Made by a program: the position numbers and the translations under genes. Shown here one piece after another: positions 1-9,613 of a DNA stretch of 64,000 bases. Origin of the DNA: Pedobacter montanisoli (GTDB lineage: Bacteria > Bacteroidota > Bacteroidia > Sphingobacteriales > Sphingobacteriaceae). The notes under the pieces are model-generated. The model was not told the origin of the DNA and did no database searches. It saw only the letters and a program-made list of their open reading frames with translations. The first letter of the stretch is position 1; every line of letters begins with the position of its first letter. Where the stretch lies: assembly GCF_022809115.1 (NCBI RefSeq), contig NZ_JALGBH010000001.1:1364001-1428000 (forward strand), written 5' to 3'.

Positions 1-219
1 GGACAAATGCAAGGTTTAGATACACGTAATGGTGCACAGGTAATCAAAGCAATCGTTCCTCTATCAGAAATGTTTGGTTATGTAACTCAATTACGTACAA
101 TCACTTCAGGTCGTGCAACTTCTACAATGGAATTTGATCACTATGCTGAAGCACCTCGTAACGTTCAAGAAGAGGTTATAGCTAAATCAAAAGGAAAAGT
201 TAAAGGAATTGAAGACTAA
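1..219 (+). CDS. fusA: Elongation factor G, C-terminal part (cut by window edge)
   Basis: The reading frame is open from base 1, so this is the 3' end of a longer gene; the last 72 or so residues are present. They match the C-terminal domain V of EF-G: the APLSEMFGY-type stretch (here VPLSEMFGY), then LRTITSGRA and the FDHYAEAP region. EF-G is the GTPase that drives ribosomal translocation in the cytoplasm; its GTPase domain lies outside the window. It lies directly upstream of rpsJ, the usual str-to-S10 operon junction, so co-transcription with rpsJ is likely. Identification is firm. Confidence 0.95.
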   Translation, partial: GQMQGLDTRNGAQVIKAIVPLSEMFGYVTQLRTITSGRATSTMEFDHYAEAPRNVQEEVIAKSKGKVKGIED

Positions 220-228
220 TAATGTTTA

Positions 229-280
229 GCGGATAGCGTTTTGCGTGTGATATTTCTGTCATACGCAAAACGCTTAACGC
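229..280 (+). promoter_or_regulatory. Strong hairpin between fusA and rpsJ
   Basis: The arms GCGTTTTGCGT (236-246) and ACGCAAAACGC (263-273) pair perfectly. The stem extends by a G-T pair and TGA/TCA to about 15 pairs around an 8-base loop, and an outer GCG/CGC pair closes it at 229-231 and 278-280. No T-run follows, so it is not a standard terminator. It lies in the rpsJ 5' region and could be an RNA leader, a processing site or a pause site. The pairing is seen; the role is inferred. Confidence 0.6.
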
Positions 281-347
281 AATACCAAAATAAATCCGTC
301 GTTGGTTATTAATAGCTCTAACTTTCGACATTAATTAAATAAATACG

Positions 348-653
348 ATGAGCCAAAGAATTAGAATTAAATTAAAATCTTACGATTACAACTTGGTAGA
401 TAAATCTGCTGAGAAAATCGTAAAAACTGTAAAACCTACAGGAGCAGTTGTAAGCGGACCTATTCCATTACCAACAGAAAAGAAAATCTTTACTGTATTG
501 CGTTCGCCACACGTAAACAAAAAAGCTCGTGAGCAGTTTCAATTGTGTGCTTATAAACGTCTTTTAGATATTTATAGCTCAAACTCAAAAACTGTTGATG
601 CTTTAATGAAACTTGAATTACCAAGTGGAGTAGAAGTAGAAATCAAAGTTTAA
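348..653 (+). CDS. rpsJ: 30S ribosomal protein S10
   Basis: The 101-residue product has the normal S10 length and sequence, including IRIKLKSYD at the start, the ISGPIPLPT-type loop (here [11 protein letters not shown]) and [13 protein letters not shown]10 sits in the 30S head and also binds NusB in antitermination. It follows fusA and a strong hairpin. A terminator closes the unit right after the stop codon, so it is separated from rplC, which normally follows it. The ATG at 348 fits the family N-terminus. Confidence 0.98.
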   Translation: MSQRIRIKLKSYDYNLVDKSAEKIVKTVKPTGAVVSGPIPLPTEKKIFTVLRSPHVNKKAREQFQLCAYKRLLDIYSSNSKTVDALMKLELPSGVEVEIKV

Positions 654-672
654 TGATTTTTAAAATATTCGA

Positions 673-704
673 AAAGGGTATCAAATAATTTGATACCCTT
701 TTTT
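673..704 (+). terminator. Intrinsic terminator after rpsJ
   Basis: AAAGGGTATCAAA pairs with TTTGATACCCTTT around a short TAA loop, and the right arm runs into a six-T stretch. It begins 20 bases after the rpsJ stop and should end the fusA-rpsJ transcript. Confidence 0.9.
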
Positions 705-855
705 GTTGAATAAGCTTTTGGTTTTCTTCAGAAGTTAAATTGTTACAACAGGAGAATAAAAGGTTTTATATATTGACGACTTAATTATTCCTATTCCTGA
801 GATTTGCAATAAAACAGGTAAAAATTAAGAAACTTAAATAAATAAGCAGAAAGCA

Positions 856-2076
856 ATGAAGATCAAACATTCTTTTTTCTATCTGACGCTCATTCCATTT
901 GTAATTTCATCCTGTGCCGTAAAAAGGCAGACAGGTGAGGTAAAAACAGCTAAAATTGATGAGGCTGCTATTAAAATAGCACGCCAGCAAAAACAGATTT
1001 TTACATTTAAAGATCAGGGTGTTTATTTTAGTAATAATTTTCCTTCTGCCCGTATCAATCAGCTGGAAAAAGAGAATGACAGTACTTATTCAATTACTAT
1101 CAAATCTGAAAACAGACCTATAAATCCTAGTCCATGGTTTGCATTTAAAGTTTGGGGCACCCCTCATAAAAATGTTTATATCAATTTAAAATATCCTGAA
1201 GATAAACACAGGTATGAGCCAAAGGTTACAACAAACTACGTGGATTGGAAAAATATTACCAATGTTAAATTGAGCACTGATAAAAAGCAGGCTAACTTTA
1301 AAGTACAGCTTTCAACAGATACATTAATTATAGCTGCTCAGGAAATTATTTCTGCTGCCCAATCTTACCAATGGATGGATAAGTTTGCAGAAGAAAGATC
1401 TTTAAATAAGCAGGTAATAGGATATAGTATAGGTGGCAAACCTATTGTAGCTTTAAATACAATCAAAAGCGATGGTAAAAAGATCATAGTTGTTTTAAGT
1501 AGGCAACATCCGCCTGAAGTTTCTGGTTATATGGCAATGGTTGAATTTGTAGAAACTTTAACTGGCAACACAGAAGAAGCTCGCAATTTTTTAAAGAATT
1601 ATGAACTTGTTATTATTCCAATGGTTAATCCCGATGGTGTAGATGAAGGAAACTGGCGTCATAGCTTTGCCGGAGTTGATCTGAATAGGGACTGGACAGA
1701 TTTTAAACAGCCGGAAACAAAAGCTGTTAAGGAATATTTATTAAATAAAGTAAAACAACAAAATGCAAAAGTTTATTTTGCACTTGATTTTCATTCTACT
1801 TATAATGATGTTCTTTATACTAATGAGTATAGAAAGGATACTAATAAGCCTGGGTTAGTTAATAACTGGATAAAAGGATTGCATGATTTTGAAGGCTCAA
1901 AAAAGACTGAGGTAAAACCTTCAGGTAATGGGGGAAATGTTTCGAAAGCCTGGTTAGGTAGAGTTTTAAACGCCGAGGCATTGACCTATGAAGTAGGTGA
2001 TAATACCCCAAGGCTTTATTTAAAACAGAAAGCCAAGAAAGTTGCAGAGGTTTTAATGAACGAATTAAATAAATAA
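856..2076 (+). CDS. M14-family zinc carboxypeptidase, lipoprotein
   Basis: The 406-residue protein has a lipoprotein signal: a hydrophobic stretch ends in SSC with Cys20 as the probable lipidation site. Residues 160-400 show the metallocarboxypeptidase pattern: zinc ligands HPPE (H218, E221) and H313 (DFHST), substrate-binding NR at 277-278 (VDLNRDW), and a catalytic Glu candidate at E379 (LTYEVGDN). Residues 30-155 form an N-terminal beta-rich domain like that seen before M14 domains. It probably trims peptides at the cell surface or in the periplasm; the substrate is unknown. It has no operon partner, since the next gene is convergent and ends 2 bases away. Confidence 0.85.
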   Translation: MKIKHSFFYLTLIPFVISSCAVKRQTGEVKTAKIDEAAIKIARQQKQIFTFKDQGVYFSNNFPSARINQLEKENDSTYSITIKSENRPINPSPWFAFKVWGTPHKNVYINLKYPEDKHRYEPKVTTNYVDWKNITNVKLSTDKKQANFKVQLSTDTLIIAAQEIISAAQSYQWMDKFAEERSLNKQVIGYSIGGKPIVALNTIKSDGKKIIVVLSRQHPPEVSGYMAMVEFVETLTGNTEEARNFLKNYELVIIPMVNPDGVDEGNWRHSFAGVDLNRDWTDFKQPETKAVKEYLLNKVKQQNAKVYFALDFHSTYNDVLYTNEYRKDTNKPGLVNNWIKGLHDFEGSKKTEVKPSGNGGNVSKAWLGRVLNAEALTYEVGDNTPRLYLKQKAKKVAEVLMNELNK

Positions 2077-2077
2077 T

Positions 2078-2761
2078 TTATTTACGATTTAACAGCTCGT
2101 CAAGTTTATTGCGTTCATCTTGCAATTCGCGTGCGAGCTTACGTTCTTTCTCATTAGCCTTACTTTTAAAATTCTGATATTCTTCAGCTATTTCATTATA
2201 GAGTTGCGTACGGTGTTTGGCTTCTGTAATGTTTTTTCCAGAGCGGGTTATTACGATGACCAAAGCCAGAATTAATATGCCTATAATACTCCATACCAAA
2301 ATGCTGTAACTACTCTTATTAAAAGATAATCCTAAAAGCTTTATTTCGTTTATTTTGTCAACGTTCTCGTTCAGAGAAGCTTCTTTGCCCGATATCTCAG
2401 TTTTTAAATAACTAATGGTTTTTTCGCTGTCGGCAATTTTTATTTTTAATCTTTTATTTTCATCTTTCTCTTTCCTTATACTATCTGTAACGTTTTTCCA
2501 AAGCGTAGTTAACCTGTTTGGATTGATCATTCTGTAACCATCTGCCGTACCTATAGATCTTGAGAGCATAAACTGGTACTGCCCGTTAAGACTGTTATCT
2601 TTATTTAAAATGGTATCATTCTTTAAACTGTAACTTCTTTTAGCAGGAGCTGTTGTTGCAGGTTTAGTCTGAATAGGAACAGGGGTAGTTTGGGCTTTGG
2701 CTTGAATACCTGTCAGGGTAAATGTTACTAAAAAGATAGCTAAGAAATTCTTGGTCTTCAT
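2078..2761 (-). CDS. Secreted or membrane coiled-coil protein of unknown function
   Basis: I chose the Met that opens MKTKNFLAIF, because a clear signal peptide ending near AKAQ follows; an upstream in-frame Met would add eight polar residues. After the signal come a Pro/Thr-rich linker, a conserved-looking block (LNGQYQFMLSRS), a long heptad-like region, one transmembrane segment (about SILVWSIIGILILALVIVI) and a charged C-terminal coiled coil. It looks like a small Bacteroidota envelope family; some relatives carry the label tRNA (guanine-N1)-methyltransferase, but no methyltransferase motif is visible here. Function unknown. Confidence 0.7.
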   Translation of the reverse strand: MKTKNFLAIFLVTFTLTGIQAKAQTTPVPIQTKPATTAPAKRSYSLKNDTILNKDNSLNGQYQFMLSRSIGTADGYRMINPNRLTTLWKNVTDSIRKEKDENKRLKIKIADSEKTISYLKTEISGKEASLNENVDKINEIKLLGLSFNKSSYSILVWSIIGILILALVIVITRSGKNITEAKHRTQLYNEIAEEYQNFKSKANEKERKLARELQDERNKLDELLNRK

Positions 2762-2977
2762 ACTTAATGATTCTCGGTTAAACAATTGTATTAGCCAGCA
2801 ATTGAAGCCTGTGTAAAACCAGGCAACCTTAAATAAAGCTTGCTCAATATAGGCGTTTTTTATAAACTACAAAATATTATGTCACTATTTTAAACAAAAC
2901 GAACGGTATTTTAGTATATGTTAAAGTAAGAACTTTGTTATTTTACTGATTTTTAAAACAGCGAGGAATCATAATTG

Positions 2978-2985
2978 TATATTTG
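2978..2985 (+). promoter_or_regulatory. Bacteroidota -7 promoter box of the TauE-like gene
   Basis: TATATTTG matches the TAnnTTTG consensus exactly and ends 5 bases before the ATG at 2991. Transcription would start at or next to the start codon, giving a leaderless mRNA. No good -33 TTG was found. Confidence 0.55.
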
Positions 2986-2990
2986 ATCTT

Positions 2991-3833
2991 ATGACCGCAT
3001 TGTTATTCACAATAATAGTTTTGCTTGGCTCATTCTTGGCTGGTTTTTTAGGCTCTTTAACAGGATTGGGTGGAGGAGTAATTATCATTCCTTTACTTAC
3101 TTTAGGTTTGGGTGTAGATATACATTATGCTATTGGTGCCTCCATTATATCTGTAATTGCAACATCAACCGGTTCTGCAGCAGCGTATGTGAAAGAAGGT
3201 TTAACCAATATGCGTATAGGAATGTTATTAGAAATCGCAACCACTATAGGGGCTATATTAGGGGCCGTGATAGCGGTTTATTTAAATGCATCTTATGTAG
3301 CTGTAATATTTGGATTGATTTTAATCTTTTCATCTGCTATGACCTTAAGGAAAAAGGTAGATCATGTTAATCAGGATTATAGCAGTAAGTTAGCCAAGTT
3401 CTTTAGATTGAACAGCTCTTACCCAAATCAGGGCGTAGAAACCCCTTATGCCGTAAGAAATGTGGGGGGAGGCTTTTTTATGATGCTTTTTGCTGGTACC
3501 TTATCAGGATTGTTAGGTATAGGCAGTGGAGCGTTAAAAGTAGTAGCGATGGATAATATTATGCGTTTACCTTTTAAGGTATCAACCACAACCAGTAATT
3601 TTATGATGGGTGTTACTGCTGCTGCAAGTGCCATTGTTTACTTACACAGAGGGCAAATAGATCCTACAATTGCAATGCCTGTTTGTTTAGGCGTATTGTG
3701 CGGAGCCACTGTAGGTGCAAAGGTTTTGGTTAATGCAAATACAACCAAACTTAAAATGGTATTTGCTGTAGTTGTTACCCTATTAGCCATACAAATGATC
3801 TATAAGGGATTAACCGGAGGTTTTGGAGGCTAA
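2991..3833 (+). CDS. TauE/SafE family sulfite or anion exporter (membrane permease)
   Basis: This 280-residue polytopic inner-membrane protein has the two-fold internal repeat of the TauE/SafE (DUF81) family. The first half carries GLTGLGGG (about 22-29), the second LLGIGSG (174-180), and a hydrophilic cytoplasmic segment of about 30 residues (122-155) joins them. Family members move sulfite, sulfonates or related organic anions; the substrate cannot be read from sequence. The next gene starts 1 base after the stop codon, so the two are almost certainly translationally linked. Confidence 0.88.
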   Translation: MTALLFTIIVLLGSFLAGFLGSLTGLGGGVIIIPLLTLGLGVDIHYAIGASIISVIATSTGSAAAYVKEGLTNMRIGMLLEIATTIGAILGAVIAVYLNASYVAVIFGLILIFSSAMTLRKKVDHVNQDYSSKLAKFFRLNSSYPNQGVETPYAVRNVGGGFFMMLFAGTLSGLLGIGSGALKVVAMDNIMRLPFKVSTTTSNFMMGVTAAASAIVYLHRGQIDPTIAMPVCLGVLCGATVGAKVLVNANTTKLKMVFAVVVTLLAIQMIYKGLTGGFGG

Positions 3834-3834
3834 T

Positions 3835-4215
3835 ATGAATAGAGTTACAGATAAAGATATTCAAACTGTTATAGGAAACTTGCTACGAATAGGGGTTGTT
3901 TTATCTATGGCAACGGTTTTAATAGGCGCTGTTATTTATTTATTTGGAAATGCGGGCAAAACAGTAGAGTATCATACGTTTGACGATGCAAAAGTACATC
4001 TCAAAAGCATCAAATCTATTTTTACTAACCTTCCTGCATTAGAAGGTATTACCATCATACAGCTGGGATTGCTCATGCTTATATTTACTCCAATTGCCAG
4101 AATAGTTATGGCTGCTGTTAGTTTTTTTATAGAAAAAGACTATCTTTACGTACTTATATGTATCATCGTATTGTTGATTATCGCGATGAGTTTAAGTGGG
4201 GGATTTGCTCATTAA
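3835..4215 (+). CDS. DUF1634 family small membrane protein
   Basis: The ATG at 3835 is preferred over an in-frame TTG at 3823 that overlaps the upstream gene. The 126-residue product has three hydrophobic segments: about 20-45, 70-95 and the last 25 residues. It matches the DUF1634 pattern, which is often found directly behind TauE/SafE permeases, as here with 1 base between genes. It may be an accessory subunit of the permease; that is inference from neighbourhood only. Confidence 0.75.
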   Translation: MNRVTDKDIQTVIGNLLRIGVVLSMATVLIGAVIYLFGNAGKTVEYHTFDDAKVHLKSIKSIFTNLPALEGITIIQLGLLMLIFTPIARIVMAAVSFFIEKDYLYVLICIIVLLIIAMSLSGGFAH

Positions 4216-4277
4216 AATCTCTATCTCAACCCTTCCTCAAAGAAGCTGAAATATTTTTAAAAAATTTTAGCTAACTA

Positions 4278-4308
4278 TTTGAAAATTAATATTTATTTTC
4301 TAATTTTG
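4278..4308 (+). promoter_or_regulatory. Promoter of the rplC (S10) operon
   Basis: TTTG at 4278-4281, a 19-base spacer, then TAATTTTG at 4301-4308: an exact match to the Bacteroidota -33/-7 consensus. It gives an mRNA leader of about 70 bases before the rplC ATG, including a short GAAGC/GCTTC hairpin near 4343-4358. This promoter allows rplC onward to be expressed apart from rpsJ. Confidence 0.85.
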
Positions 4309-4384
4309 CGGTCCCTTAGCGGGATTGTATATCCACCTTGAACGAAGCCCTACTGCTTCGATGGGTGTTAATTTAATTAAGAAA

Positions 4385-5002
4385 ATGTCAGGAATTATTG
4401 GAAAAAAAGTAGGAATGACCAGTATTTTCGATGCGGAAGGAAGAAACATTCCTTGTACAGTAATCGAAGCTGGGCCTTGTGTAGTTACGCAAGTTAAAAC
4501 CGAAGAAAACGATGGTTATTCATCAATCCAGTTGGGTTATGATGATGCCAAAGAAAAAAACACAAACCAACCATTAAAAGGCCATTTTGCTAAAGCAAGC
4601 ACAACTCCAAAACGTAAGTTGGTAGAGTTTAAAGGCTTTGAAGATGCTTTAAACCTTGGTGACACCATCACTGTAGATATCTTCAACGAAGGTGACTATG
4701 TTGATGTTGTGGGAACTTCAAAAGGTAAAGGTTTTCAAGGTGTGGTAAAACGTCATGGTTTCGCGGGTGTTGGTGGTCAGACCCACGGTCAGCACAACAG
4801 AATGCGTGCACCGGGTTCATTAGGAGCTTCATCTTGGCCTTCACGTGTATTCAAAGGAATGCGCATGGCAGGTAGAACAGGTGGAGATCGCGTAAAAATT
4901 CAGAACTTACAGATTTTGAAAGTTTATGCTGAGCAAAACTTATTAGTAGTTAGTGGTTCCGTACCAGGAGCTAAAGGATCTTACGTAATCTTAGATAAGT
5001 AA
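4385..5002 (+). CDS. rplC: 50S ribosomal protein L3
   Basis: The 205-residue product starts [15 protein letters not shown], typical of L3; an in-frame upstream extension from 4325 lies in the mRNA leader and is rejected. Family signatures are visible: [15 protein letters not shown], then the [16 protein letters not shown] loop that reaches the peptidyl-transferase region. L3 is an early-assembly 23S rRNA binder. It is the first gene after the strong promoter, 4 bases from rplD. Confidence 0.98.
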   Translation: MSGIIGKKVGMTSIFDAEGRNIPCTVIEAGPCVVTQVKTEENDGYSSIQLGYDDAKEKNTNQPLKGHFAKASTTPKRKLVEFKGFEDALNLGDTITVDIFNEGDYVDVVGTSKGKGFQGVVKRHGFAGVGGQTHGQHNRMRAPGSLGASSWPSRVFKGMRMAGRTGGDRVKIQNLQILKVYAEQNLLVVSGSVPGAKGSYVILDK

Positions 5003-5006
5003 GCAG

Positions 5007-5636
5007 ATGGAAGTTAAAGTAGTAAATATTTCAGGAAAAGAGACAGGTGCCAAGGTGCAACTTCCTGAGTCGGTTTTTGGTGTTACGCCAAACGACCATG
5101 CGATTTATTTAGATGTGAAACAATACCTGGCTAACCAACGTCAAGGTACTCACAAATCTAAACAGCGTAATGAGATTGCGGGTTCAACTCGTAAATTATA
5201 CAAACAAAAAGGTACAGGTGGTGCACGTGCCGGAAGCATTAAATCTCCATTATTCAATGGTGGAGGTCGTGTTTTTGGTCCTCAACCAAGAGACTATAGT
5301 TTCAAATTAAACAAAAAATTAAAATCATTAGCACGTAAATCTGCTTTAGCATATAAAGCTCAGGATAATAACATCGTGGTTTTAGAAGATTTTACTTTTG
5401 ATACTATAAAAACTAAAAACTATATCAATTTAGTTAATGCGTTAAATTTAACTGGAGAGAAAACGTTATTAGTTCTACCTGCACAAAATAATAATATCTA
5501 TTTATCAAGCAGAAACATTCAGAAAGCTAAAGTAACTACTGCTGGTGATTTAAATACTTATGACGTATTAAACGCTGGTAAACTTTTAGTAACTGCTAGT
5601 TCGCTTAAAACTTTGGAGGAAGCATTCGCTAAGTAA
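5007..5636 (+). CDS. rplD: 50S ribosomal protein L4
   Basis: 209 residues, normal for L4. The conserved extended loop is present ([12 protein letters not shown], then [13 protein letters not shown]), which lines the exit tunnel in the 50S subunit. In E. coli L4 represses the S10 operon through its leader; whether that applies here is not known. It lies between rplC (4 bases) and rplW (1 base). Confidence 0.98.
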   Translation: MEVKVVNISGKETGAKVQLPESVFGVTPNDHAIYLDVKQYLANQRQGTHKSKQRNEIAGSTRKLYKQKGTGGARAGSIKSPLFNGGGRVFGPQPRDYSFKLNKKLKSLARKSALAYKAQDNNIVVLEDFTFDTIKTKNYINLVNALNLTGEKTLLVLPAQNNNIYLSSRNIQKAKVTTAGDLNTYDVLNAGKLLVTASSLKTLEEAFAK

Positions 5637-5637
5637 T

Positions 5638-5928
5638 ATGGAAATCTTACAAAAACCAATATTAACCGAGAAAGCATCTTTATTAACCGAAAAGACTAAT
5701 CGTTTTACCTTCAAGGTAAACCCTAAGGCAAATAAGTTGCAGATTAAACAAGCTATTGAGCAAATGTATGGTGTTAACATCGTATCATTAAACACAATGG
5801 TTGTTGTTGGTAAGACTAAAACCAGAAACACTAAAAGTGGTCTAGTTAGCGGTCGTAGCCCTAAATATAAAAAAGCTATTGTAACTCTTAAAGACGGAGA
5901 AACAATAGATTATTACGCAAATATTTAA
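5638..5928 (+). CDS. rplW: 50S ribosomal protein L23
   Basis: 96 residues with the L23 N-terminus (ILQKPILTEKAS) and the KTKTRN loop. L23 sits at the tunnel exit and is the docking site for trigger factor and SRP. The ATG begins 1 base after the rplD stop, implying coupled translation. Confidence 0.97.
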   Translation: MEILQKPILTEKASLLTEKTNRFTFKVNPKANKLQIKQAIEQMYGVNIVSLNTMVVVGKTKTRNTKSGLVSGRSPKYKKAIVTLKDGETIDYYANI

Positions 5929-5952
5929 TTTAAATAGAATATAATAATAACT

Positions 5953-6776
<824 letters not shown>

Positions 6777-6777
<1 letters not shown>

Positions 6778-7043
6778 TGGCTCGTTCAATTAAAAAAGGA
6801 CCTTATATTGACCATAACGTAGAGAAAAAAGTAAACTCTATGAATGATTCAGGCAAAAGGACTGTAATCAAAACTTGGTCTCGTAGATCAATGATTTCAC
6901 CAGATTTCGTAGGTCACACATTTGCAGTGCATAACGGCAATAAATTTATACCAGTATACGTAACAGAAAACATGGTTGGCCATAAATTAGGGGAGTTCGC
7001 TCCAACTAGAACATTTAGAGGTCACTCTGAAAAGAAAAAATAA
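6777..7043 (+). CDS. rpsS: 30S ribosomal protein S19
   Basis: 88 residues starting [12 protein letters not shown], with KTWSRRSMI and [16 protein letters not shown], all classic S19. It is located in the 30S head in complex with S13. The ATG shares one base with the end of rplB. Confidence 0.98.
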
Positions 7044-7050
7044 TTAAGAG

Positions 7051-7413
7051 ATGGAAGCAGTAGCAAAATTGAACAATTGTCCAACCTCGCCTCGTAAGAT
7101 GCGTTTGGTTGTAGATCTGATCAGAGGTGAGCGTGTTGAGAAAGCATTACATATTTTAAAATATACCAATAAAGAAGCAGCAATCAGAGTTGAGAAACTT
7201 TTATTATCTGCTATCAATAACTGGGAACAAAAAAATGCAGGTTCTCGCCCTGAGGAAAGCCAATTATTCGTTAAATCGGTAATGGTAGGCGGTGGTCGTC
7301 AGTTAAAAAGACTAAGACCAGCTCCACAAGGTCGTGGTTATAGAATTCGTAAACGTTCTAATCACGTAACCTTAGTAGTAGATAGTAAAAACGTTGAAAC
7401 TCAAACTAATTAA
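7051..7413 (+). CDS. rplV: 50S ribosomal protein L22
   Basis: 120 residues with the L22 start ([22 protein letters not shown]) and the beta-hairpin region ending [17 protein letters not shown], which lines the exit tunnel and binds all 23S domains. It lies 7 bases after rpsS and 5 bases before rpsC. Confidence 0.97.
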   Translation: MEAVAKLNNCPTSPRKMRLVVDLIRGERVEKALHILKYTNKEAAIRVEKLLLSAINNWEQKNAGSRPEESQLFVKSVMVGGGRQLKRLRPAPQGRGYRIRKRSNHVTLVVDSKNVETQTN

Positions 7414-7418
7414 CAGAA

Positions 7419-8234
7419 ATGGGACAAAAAGCACATCCAATAGGTAACAGGTTAGGAATCATCAGAGGTTGGGATTCTAACTGGTTCGGAGGCAACAACT
7501 ATGCTGACAAATTAGTTGAGGACGAAAAAATAAGAAAATACCTTTCAGCACGTATTGCTAAGGGCGGTGTTTCTAAAGTAGTGATTGAGCGTACGTTGAA
7601 ACGTATTACTGTTACTATCCATACAGCACGTCCGGGAATCGTAATCGGTAAAGCGGGTCAAGAGGTTGATAAAATTAAAGAAGAGTTAAAGAAACTGACT
7701 AAAAAAGAAGTTCAGATCAATATCTTCGAAATTAAACGTCCTGAACTTGATGCGCAATTAGTAGCAGAAGGTGTTGCAAAACAATTAGAAGCTAGGATTT
7801 CTTTCCGTAGAGCAATGAAATCATCTATCGCATCAACCATGAGAATGGGAGCAGAAGGTATCAAAATCATGACTTCTGGCCGTTTAGGTGGTGCAGAGAT
7901 GGCTCGTACAGAACAGTATAAAGAAGGAAGAATTCCTTTGCATACTTTCCGTGCCGATATCGACTACGCTTTAGCAGAAGCTTTAACTACTTATGGTAAA
8001 ATAGGTATCAAAGTTTGGATCTGTAAAGGCGAAGTTTACGGTAAACGTGATCTTTCTCCAAACATCGGTGCAGCCAACAATGCTCCAGGCAAAGGTGGCA
8101 GACCAGAAGGTAACTTCGGTGGTCGTGATGGTGGCAGAGACAACAGAGGTGGCGACAGAAGAAACGATAAACGTGGTGGCGGTCGTCATGGAAGAGATAA
8201 TAAAGGTGGAAACAACAGAGGTCCACGTAAATAA
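7419..8234 (+). CDS. rpsC: 30S ribosomal protein S3 with RGG-rich C-terminal tail
   Basis: The first ~220 residues are ordinary S3, with a KH domain ([13 protein letters not shown]) and the S3 C-terminal domain ([21 protein letters not shown]). At 271 residues it is longer than the usual 206-235. The last ~50 residues are a Gly/Arg/Asn-rich tail of GGRDGG-like repeats. S3 forms the mRNA entry channel with S4 and S5 and contributes to helicase activity; the basic tail could add RNA contacts, which is inference. No sign of frameshift. Confidence 0.97.
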   Translation: MGQKAHPIGNRLGIIRGWDSNWFGGNNYADKLVEDEKIRKYLSARIAKGGVSKVVIERTLKRITVTIHTARPGIVIGKAGQEVDKIKEELKKLTKKEVQINIFEIKRPELDAQLVAEGVAKQLEARISFRRAMKSSIASTMRMGAEGIKIMTSGRLGGAEMARTEQYKEGRIPLHTFRADIDYALAEALTTYGKIGIKVWICKGEVYGKRDLSPNIGAANNAPGKGGRPEGNFGGRDGGRDNRGGDRRNDKRGGGRHGRDNKGGNNRGPRK

Positions 8235-8267
8235 TTAACAGTCGTTCAACGATAATAATAAAATAAG

Positions 8268-8690
8268 ATGTTACAGCCAAAAAGAACCAAGTTCAGAAAG
8301 ATGCAAAAAGGCAGAATGAAAGGCCTGGCCACTCGTGGTTCAGAATTATCATTCGGGTCTTTCGGGATTAAGTCTTTAGAGGCAACTTGGATTACAAGTC
8401 GTCAGATAGAGGCTGCCCGTATTGCAGTAACTCGTTATATGAAACGTGAAGGTCAGGTTTGGATTAGAATTTTTCCGGATAAACCGGTAACTAAAAAACC
8501 TGCTGAAGTACGTATGGGTAAAGGTAAAGGTGCTCCAGAATATTGGGTTGCCGTTGTTAGACCCGGACGTATCATTTTTGAAGCAGAAGGCGTGCCATTG
8601 GCAATTGCTAAAGAAGCATTAAGACTTGCTGCTCAAAAATTACCAGTTCAAACAAAATTTGTAGTACGTAGAGATTACGTAGAAGCATAA
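8268..8690 (+). CDS. rplP: 50S ribosomal protein L16
   Basis: 140 residues beginning [19 protein letters not shown] and containing the [24 protein letters not shown] block that marks L16. It helps form the A-site tRNA pocket and central protuberance. A 71-base gap holding a nested hairpin separates it from rpmC. Confidence 0.98.
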   Translation: MLQPKRTKFRKMQKGRMKGLATRGSELSFGSFGIKSLEATWITSRQIEAARIAVTRYMKREGQVWIRIFPDKPVTKKPAEVRMGKGKGAPEYWVAVVRPGRIIFEAEGVPLAIAKEALRLAAQKLPVQTKFVVRRDYVEA

Positions 8691-8697
8691 AATAGGA

Positions 8698-8745
8698 TTA
8701 GGATCAATGTTGTAAGTAACTTGTTATTACAACCGCTAGACCTAA
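8698..8745 (+). promoter_or_regulatory. Nested hairpin between rplP and rpmC
   Basis: GTTGTAA (8709-8715) pairs with TTACAAC (8727-8733), with an inner TAA/TTA pair. TTAGG (8698-8702) pairs with CCTAA (8741-8745) outside it. No T-run follows. This is the only sizeable gap in the rplC-rpsN run and looks like an RNA element, but its role is unknown. Confidence 0.45.
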
Positions 8746-8761
8746 CATAAAATTTAATAAA

Positions 8762-8974
8762 ATGAAAAACTCAGAAATCAAAGGGCTTTCTCAAGAAGAA
8801 CTAGTAGCTAAGATTGCAGAAGAAAAGCAAAATTTAACTAAATTAAAATTTGCGCATACAATTTCGGCTATTGAAAATCCTAGTCGTATTAAAGCGATCA
8901 GAAAGGAAATAGCTCGATTAAACACTGAATTGACTAGCGTTAAAAAAGCTCAGTCAGCTACTGAAACTAAATAA
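8762..8974 (+). CDS. rpmC: 50S ribosomal protein L29
   Basis: 70 residues, two long helices, with [13 protein letters not shown] at the start and the [17 protein letters not shown] signature. L29 lies beside L23 at the tunnel exit. Slightly longer than the usual 60-65 because of a polar C-terminal extension. Confidence 0.95.
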   Translation: MKNSEIKGLSQEELVAKIAEEKQNLTKLKFAHTISAIENPSRIKAIRKEIARLNTELTSVKKAQSATETK

Positions 8975-8987
8975 CTTTAGAGTCGAA

Positions 8988-9242
8988 ATGGAAAGACAAT
9001 TAAGAAAAACGAGAACCGGGTTGGTAGTAAGCAATAAGATGGATAAATCTGTTGTTGTAGCGGTAGAGCGTAAAGTGAAACACCCGATTTATGGTAAGTT
9101 CGTTAAGAAAACTACCAAATTTATGGCTCATGACGAGAAAAACGAATGCGGTATCGGAGATACAGTATTAATCATGGAAACTCGTCCGCTGAGTAAAAAC
9201 AAGAACTGGAGATTAGTACAAATTTTAGAAAGAGCTAAATAA
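8988..9242 (+). CDS. rpsQ: 30S ribosomal protein S17
   Basis: 84 residues with the OB-fold S17 pattern: [38 protein letters not shown], and the [20 protein letters not shown] end. It binds 16S rRNA early in 30S assembly. The next gene, rplN, starts 1 base later. Confidence 0.97.
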   Translation: MERQLRKTRTGLVVSNKMDKSVVVAVERKVKHPIYGKFVKKTTKFMAHDEKNECGIGDTVLIMETRPLSKNKNWRLVQILERAK

Positions 9243-9243
9243 G

Positions 9244-9612
9244 ATGGTACAACAGGAATCAAGATTAAACGTAGCCGATAATAGCGGCGCAAAACAAGTA
9301 TTGGTTATCCGTGTACTTGGTGGAACCGGCAAAAGATATGCTTCGATTGGTGACAAAGTTGTTGTAACCGTAAAAAGCGCATTGCCTTCTGGTAACATTA
9401 AAAAAGGAACTGTTTCTAAAGCAGTTGTTGTAAGAACGAAAAAAGAAATCCGTCGTAAAGATGGTTCATACATTCGTTTTGACGACAATGCAGCCGTGTT
9501 GTTAAACAACCAAGATGAGCCTCGTGGCACACGTATCTTTGGCCCGGTAGCAAGAGAACTGCGTGAAAAACAATTCATGAAAATTGTATCATTAGCACCG
9601 GAGGTATTATAA
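9244..9612 (+). CDS. rplN: 50S ribosomal protein L14
   Basis: 122 residues, exactly the family length. Begins [17 protein letters not shown] and ends [17 protein letters not shown]14 lies at the subunit interface and is the docking point for RsfS. Its last codons include GGAGGT at 9600-9605, which could serve as a Shine-Dalgarno for rplX. Confidence 0.98.
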   Translation: MVQQESRLNVADNSGAKQVLVIRVLGGTGKRYASIGDKVVVTVKSALPSGNIKKGTVSKAVVVRTKKEIRRKDGSYIRFDDNAAVLLNNQDEPRGTRIFGPVARELREKQFMKIVSLAPEVL

Positions 9613-9613
9613 A

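Noticed and set aside
4325-4384. N-terminal extension of L3 from an in-frame start at 4325
   Set aside because: The added 20 residues are not part of L3 and lie just downstream of the promoter in the mRNA leader; [10 protein letters not shown] is the normal start.
8008-8280. Long open frames on both strands opposite the S3 tail
   Set aside because: They are shadows of the repetitive Gly/Arg codons of rpsC and of biased composition (His/Cys-rich translations).
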